DNA of 8,559 nucleotides. Origin: Trueperaceae bacterium. GTDB taxonomy: Bacteria; Deinococcota; Deinococci; Deinococcales; Trueperaceae. The notes under the pieces are model-generated. The model worked only from the letters and a program-made list of their open reading frames with translations. It ran no database searches and was not told the DNA's origin. How positions within the stretch are numbered: the stretch's first letter is position 1; each line of letters starts with the position of its first letter. The position numbers and the translations under genes are program-made. Location of the stretch: positions 1 to 8,559 of the forward strand of contig PXAU01000064.1 in the NCBI GenBank assembly GCA_003567075.1, in the 5' to 3' direction. Of the stretch, positions 5,583-8,559 are shown piece after piece.

Positions 5583-6955
5583 GCCACGTCCTCCAGCGAG
5601 CCGATCATGTAGAGCCGGCCCTCCGGCACGTCGGCGAACTCGTCGCCGAGGATCCGCTCACAGTCATCGAGCGCCCGTGCGAGCGGCACGAGCGTGCCGC
5701 TCTGGCCGGTGAACTGCTCGGTGACGTAGAAGGGTTGCGTGAGGTAACGCTCGAGTCGGCGGGCGCGGCCCACCACGCGCTGGTCCTCCTCGGAGAGCTC
5801 CTCGAGGCCGAGCATGGCGATGATGTCCTTGAGGTCCTCGTACACCGCCAACGTCTGCCGCACGTCGCGCGCCAGGCGCTCGTGCCGCTCGCCCACCGCG
5901 ATCGGGGTGAGCATGGACGAGGCCGAGCGCAACGGGTCGATGGCCGGGTAGAGGCCCTGCGCGGCGCGCTCGCGGGAGAGCACCACGCTGGCGGAGAGGT
6001 GCCCGAAGGTGTGCACCACCGCCGGGTCGGTGAAGTCGTCGGCCGGCACGTAGACCGCCTGCACCGCCGTGATGGCGGCGCCGGCGGTGCTGGTGATGCG
6101 TTCTTGCAGCTCGGCCAGCTCGGTGGCCATGGTCGGCTGGTACCCCATGCTCGACGACAGCCGTCCCATCAGGCCCGACACCTCGGAGCCGGCCTGCACG
6201 AAACGGAAGACGTTGTCGATCAGGATGAGGACGTCCTGCTTGGCCTCGTCGCGGAAGTACTCGGCCATCGTGAGCGCCGTGTGGCCCACCCGGAAGCGCG
6301 CGCCGGGCGGCTCGTTCATCTGCCCGAACACCAGCACCGTGTGGTCGGCCACGCCCGCCTCGCGGACGTCGCGCACCAGTTCTTCGGCCTCACGCGAGCG
6401 CTCGCCGATGCCGCAGAACAGGCTCACGCCGTGGTGGCGCGCGGCCATGTGGTGGATCAGCTCGGCGATCAGCACCGTCTTGCCCACGCCGGCGCCGCCG
6501 AACAGGCCGGCCTTGCCGCCGCGCTCGAGCGGTGACAGGACGTCGATGGCCTTGATGCCGGTCTCGAGCACCTCGCTGCTCACGGCCTGCCGCTCGAGCC
6601 GTGGCGGCGGCTGCAAGATGGCGTTGGTGCGCATGCCGGTCAGCGGCTCGCCTTCGTCGATGGTCTCACCGAAGACGTTGAAGACCCGCCCCAGCCCCTC
6701 CGGCCCCACCGGCACCTGCAGCAGCGCGCCGGTGTCGCGCACGGCGTCGCCGCGGGCCAGGCCCTGAACGGGGGTCGAGGCCACGCAGCGCACCGTGTGG
6801 TGGTCGAGCTGCGTCAGCACCTCGAGCCGCACCGCCCCGTCCTCGCCGGCCAGCAGCAAGTGGTGCAGTGGCGGCAGGTCGTCAGGGAAGGCGGCGTCGA
6901 CGACGCCGCCGCGAACCGCGACGACGGTGCCGAGTCCAGGTTCGTGTCGCGTCAC
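5579..6955 (-). CDS. atpD: N-ATPase F1 subunit beta (catalytic)
   Basis: This is the catalytic subunit that makes or hydrolyses ATP, 458 residues (normal length). The N-terminal barrel starts GTVVAVRGGVVDAAFP (9-24). Walker A is GGAGVGKT at 153-160, with Lys159. The catalytic glutamate is Glu185 in GERSREAEEL (184-193). Walker B is DVLILIDNVFRF (241-252), with Asp247. SSSMGYQPTMATELAELQER (267-286) is the conserved loop after it. The lever motif near the C-terminus reads EELSEED (385-391), in place of DELSEED. The stretch HTFGHLSASVVLSRERAAQG (315-334) departs from the canonical FAHLDAT pattern in the way I recall for N-ATPase betas, which supports the subtype. The start is a GTG at 6955 with GAGGTGA 6 bases upstream. 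It is the first gene of the operon. Confidence 0.98.
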   Translation of the reverse strand: MTRHEPGLGTVVAVRGGVVDAAFPDDLPPLHHLLLAGEDGAVRLEVLTQLDHHTVRCVASTPVQGLARGDAVRDTGALLQVPVGPEGLGRVFNVFGETIDEGEPLTGMRTNAILQPPPRLERQAVSSEVLETGIKAIDVLSPLERGGKAGLFGGAGVGKTVLIAELIHHMAARHHGVSLFCGIGERSREAEELVRDVREAGVADHTVLVFGQMNEPPGARFRVGHTALTMAEYFRDEAKQDVLILIDNVFRFVQAGSEVSGLMGRLSSSMGYQPTMATELAELQERITSTAGAAITAVQAVYVPADDFTDPAVVHTFGHLSASVVLSRERAAQGLYPAIDPLRSASSMLTPIAVGERHERLARDVRQTLAVYEDLKDIIAMLGLEELSEEDQRVVGRARRLERYLTQPFYVTEQFTGQSGTLVPLARALDDCERILGDEFADVPEGRLYMIGSLEDVA

Positions 6956-6961
6956 CGTGCT

Positions 6962-6968
6962 TCACCTC
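6962..6968 (-). promoter_or_regulatory. Shine-Dalgarno for atpD
   Basis: GAGGTGA on the minus strand ends 6 bases before the GTG at 6955. It fixes the GTG as the atpD start; no ATG lies nearby in frame. Confidence 0.85.
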
Positions 6969-6975
6969 GCTCGCG

Positions 6976-6991
6976 TGGCCCGATCGGGCCA
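6976..6991. promoter_or_regulatory. Perfect 16-bp palindrome in the atpD leader
   Basis: TGGCCCGATCGGGCCA is identical to its own reverse complement. It lies 8 bases beyond the atpD Shine-Dalgarno and about 20 bases from the start codon, downstream of the possible TAGCCT -10 box. As DNA it could be an operator for a dimeric regulator. As RNA it would form a 6-bp stem with a GATC loop next to the ribosome site. The palindrome is seen directly; its role is not known. Confidence 0.55.
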
Positions 6992-7174
6992 ACGCCTTCC
7001 CAGGCTAACGGATGCCGGCCGGACACGTGCCCCCGCGCGGACGTGGCGCGTTCGCAGGCCGCGGCGCGCGGCGTCCGAGACCAGAGGTGACCGAGGCGCA
7101 CGGGACCCGACGAGCGGAGCAGCGGCGCGCGACCTGCTACCCTCGGGCCACCCGCACCCCACCTCGCCCACGGC

Positions 7175-7180
7175 AGGAGG
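7175..7180 (+). promoter_or_regulatory. Shine-Dalgarno for the aldolase-like gene
   Basis: AGGAGG ends 6 bases before the ATG at 7187. This is a near-ideal site, and it selects this ATG over the in-frame ATG ten codons later (7214). Confidence 0.88.
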
Positions 7181-7186
7181 TCGTTC

Positions 7187-8299
7187 ATGCATCCTCATTC
7201 ATCACCGCAGGCAATGCCCGCATCGAGCGCCACGGCCGACCGGCCGGTCATCGTGGCGCACGGTGCTCCGCAGGACGGCCTCGGGCCGCTGTCAGGCGCG
7301 TTGCTCGAGCGCCTCGTCGCCGCCGGCTACGACCTCCGCGACGAAGCGCCGGACGCGCGCCTGGTGCTCAACCACGTGACGCCCGAGGAACCGACACCCT
7401 TCCGGCGCAAGGCGCAAGCGACCTTCGTGCTCTCGCTCCTGGCCCTCCCGAGCAGCGACGGCGTCGACGTGCGCACGCTCTATCCCTACCTGGTGCGCTC
7501 GCTGTCGAACATGCTGCTGGTGCAGGTGCCAGGAGCCGTGCATCTGGTCACGCTCGAGATGGGGCACGTGGTCGAAGCCGACGGGCCCGACCTCGTGGAG
7601 CGGTTGGTGACGCGCATCGAGCCGACCGCGTCGTCGGTCCTGGTGATCGACAACCACTTCGAGCCCGACTTGGAACGCGAGCTATGGGACGGCGACGAGC
7701 ACACGGCCGCGCTGGCCGCGGCTGGCCAGCGCCTGGCCGAGTGGGACCTGCTGCCGGCGCCGTTCCCGCTCGAGGAGTTCCTCACCGAGCGCGACCTGCG
7801 GCACGTGAAGCGTCTCTACGGCATCGGCGGCCTCTCCTACGGCAACCTCTCGGCGCGCAAGGACGCGAGGCGCTTCTGGATGTCGGCGTCCGGCGTCGAC
7901 AAGGCCAAGCTCGAGACCGTGGGTCGCGACATCTTGCTGGTCACGGACTACGACGCGGAGGCGAACGCCATGCGCCTGTCGGTCCCGCCCGAGGTCGAAC
8001 CGCGGCGCGTCTCGGTCGACGCGATCGAGCACTGGCTCATCTACCGCGAGCACCCCGAGGTGGGCGCCATCATCCACGTGCACGCCTGGATGGACGGGGT
8101 CGCGTCGACCGAGTTCACGTACCCCTGCGGCACCTACCAGCTCGGCGAGGCGGTGGCGGAGAAGATCCGTCAGGCCGACGAACCGGCACGCGCCGTGGTG
8201 GGGCTCAAGAACCACGGCCTCACCGTGACCGGCGCCGATCTCGACGACGTCCTCGCCCGCATCGACGGCAAGCTGCTCCCCACGGTGCCGATGACGTGA
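7187..8299 (+). CDS. Class II aldolase/adducin-family protein with unassigned N-terminal region
   Basis: A 370-residue soluble protein with no signal peptide or membrane helix. The C-terminal half (about 200-360) is a class II aldolase/adducin domain, the fold of L-fuculose-phosphate and ribulose-phosphate aldolases and epimerases. It shows the N-terminal glycine-rich element GLSYGNLSAR (215-224) and SASG (233-236). HVHAW (297-301) supplies two zinc ligands, His297 and His299, and KNHG (341-344) the third, His343. Glu281 in IEHWLIYREHP sits where the catalytic glutamate of fuculose-phosphate aldolase does. Residues 1-195 do not match a family I can name. This region has conserved-looking segments (LVLNHVTPEEPTPFRRKAQ, VLVIDNHFEPDLER) and may be a substrate or regulatory domain. 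The substrate is unknown. A GTGA overlap links it to the following dehydrogenase, which suggests one pathway. The start is fixed by AGGAGG. Confidence 0.85.
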   Translation: MHPHSSPQAMPASSATADRPVIVAHGAPQDGLGPLSGALLERLVAAGYDLRDEAPDARLVLNHVTPEEPTPFRRKAQATFVLSLLALPSSDGVDVRTLYPYLVRSLSNMLLVQVPGAVHLVTLEMGHVVEADGPDLVERLVTRIEPTASSVLVIDNHFEPDLERELWDGDEHTAALAAAGQRLAEWDLLPAPFPLEEFLTERDLRHVKRLYGIGGLSYGNLSARKDARRFWMSASGVDKAKLETVGRDILLVTDYDAEANAMRLSVPPEVEPRRVSVDAIEHWLIYREHPEVGAIIHVHAWMDGVASTEFTYPCGTYQLGEAVAEKIRQADEPARAVVGLKNHGLTVTGADLDDVLARIDGKLLPTVPMT

Positions 8300-8559
8300 G
8301 CGCGGCGCCCGCGCGCGCAGCGGCGCTGCGCTACCACGCCAGCGTGCCGCGCTTCCTGCTGGCCCGGGCGCTCGGCAAGCGCGCTCCGGTGGGGCTGGCG
8401 CCGCTGCGCCTGGAGGACGCAGAGCCACCCGAACCGCGCGAGGGCTGGCGCCGCGTGCGCGTGCGCCTCGCCGGGATCTGCGGCACCGACCTGGCGCTGC
8501 TCTTCGGCACCACCTCACCGCGGCTCTCGCCCTTCTCCTCGTTCCCGGCGGTGCTCGGC
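8296..8559 (+). CDS. Zinc-dependent alcohol dehydrogenase-like protein (partial, N-terminus only)
   Basis: The first 88 codons of a gene cut by the right window edge. After an Ala/Arg-rich start, residues 40-65 read LEDAEPPEPREGWRRVRVRLAG and then ICGTD. This is the N-terminal GroES-like fold of medium-chain dehydrogenases, with Cys62 as the catalytic zinc ligand in GICGTD. The visible end, FPAVLG (83-88), is where the family continues into the GHE motif. The substrate cannot be told from this part. The start is a GTG at 8296 overlapping the aldolase-like stop by 4 bases (GTGA). There is no ATG in frame nearby and no strong Shine-Dalgarno, so translation is probably coupled to the upstream gene. 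Aldolase plus dehydrogenase suggests sugar or sugar-acid metabolism, which is inference only. Confidence 0.85.
   Translation, partial: MSAAPARAAALRYHASVPRFLLARALGKRAPVGLAPLRLEDAEPPEPREGWRRVRVRLAGICGTDLALLFGTTSPRLSPFSSFPAVLG

Larger units (their letters stand above)
6956..7186. promoter_or_regulatory. Divergent intergenic region between atpD and the aldolase-like gene
   Basis: This 231-bp non-coding stretch should hold promoters for both the leftward ATPase operon and the rightward aldolase/dehydrogenase pair. Visible elements are a Shine-Dalgarno at each end and a perfect palindrome near the atpD end. There are also weak -10-like hexamers: TAGCCT on the minus strand at 7002-7007 and TACCCT on the plus strand at 7139-7144. 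Neither has a convincing -35 partner at 16-18 bases, so I do not call them promoters. The few short open frames through the region are GC-rich and show no recognisable protein pattern. Confidence 0.6.

Noticed and set aside
7002..7007. TAGCCT on the minus strand as the -10 box of the atpD promoter.
   Set aside because: It fits TAnnnT and is at a plausible distance, but no -35-like hexamer lies 16-18 bases upstream. Such a short match is expected by chance.
7139..7144. TACCCT on the plus strand as the -10 box of the aldolase-like gene.
   Set aside because: The position is reasonable (about 43 bases before the ATG), but no -35 partner is seen. It is too weak to call without a mapped start site.
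6952..7198. Short minus-strand frames of 78 codons across the divergent intergenic region.
   Set aside because: They have Arg/Gly/Ala-rich sequences with no motif. They overlap both flanking starts and have no ribosome site. They are best explained as chance frames in GC-rich DNA.
7682..8518. A 278-codon minus-strand frame opposite the aldolase-like gene and the dehydrogenase start.
   Set aside because: It is Arg/Ala-rich with no recognisable domain, and the opposite strand has clear aldolase and GICGTD motifs.

Overview
The window is very GC-rich and densely coded. It is dominated by one operon on the minus strand, running from about 6955 down past position 1. The gene order is beta, epsilon, a two-helix AtpQ (AtpI-like) protein, AtpR, a, c, b, alpha, gamma (atpDCQRBEFAG). 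This is the characteristic order of the 'alternate' F-type ATPase known as N-ATPase, a laterally transferred second F1Fo enzyme found in scattered bacteria and some methanosarcinal archaea. The usual markers are all visible: beta and epsilon come first, AtpQ and AtpR are present, a separate delta gene (atpH) is absent, subunit a is short, and subunit c carries a complete sodium-ligand set (Gln30, Glu63, Ser64, Thr65, Tyr68). Every gene except gamma is complete. Gamma runs off the left edge and probably lacks only its last two or three dozen residues.

The operon is tightly packed. Neighbouring genes overlap by 4 to 14 bases or are separated by at most 15, so translational coupling is likely throughout. 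The products would form one membrane ATPase: F1 (alpha, beta, gamma, epsilon), Fo (a, c ring, b), and two small membrane proteins (AtpQ, AtpR). The b subunit has a C-terminal domain resembling the C-terminal domain of canonical delta, which may make up for the missing atpH. Local oddities are a perfect four-copy 15-bp repeat encoding ADPAR in the AtpQ N-terminus, a second 15-bp repeat encoding (S/T)AAGA at the b C-terminus, and a long N-terminal extension on epsilon.

A 231-bp divergent intergenic region (6956-7186) separates the operon from a plus-strand pair. It holds strong ribosome binding sites for both flanking genes and a perfect 16-bp palindrome in the atpD leader. The plus-strand pair is a class II aldolase/adducin-type protein with a long unassigned N-terminal region, followed with a 4-base overlap by the start of a zinc-dependent alcohol dehydrogenase-like gene cut by the right edge. 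These two look like a metabolic unit unrelated to the ATPase.

The organism is a high-GC bacterium, judged from codon use, GTG starts and Shine-Dalgarno sites. N-ATPase operons move horizontally, so they do not indicate the host, and I cannot assign a phylum. I see no RNA genes, insertion sequences, CRISPR arrays or convincing intrinsic terminators. No stretch over 300 bases lacks a gene.
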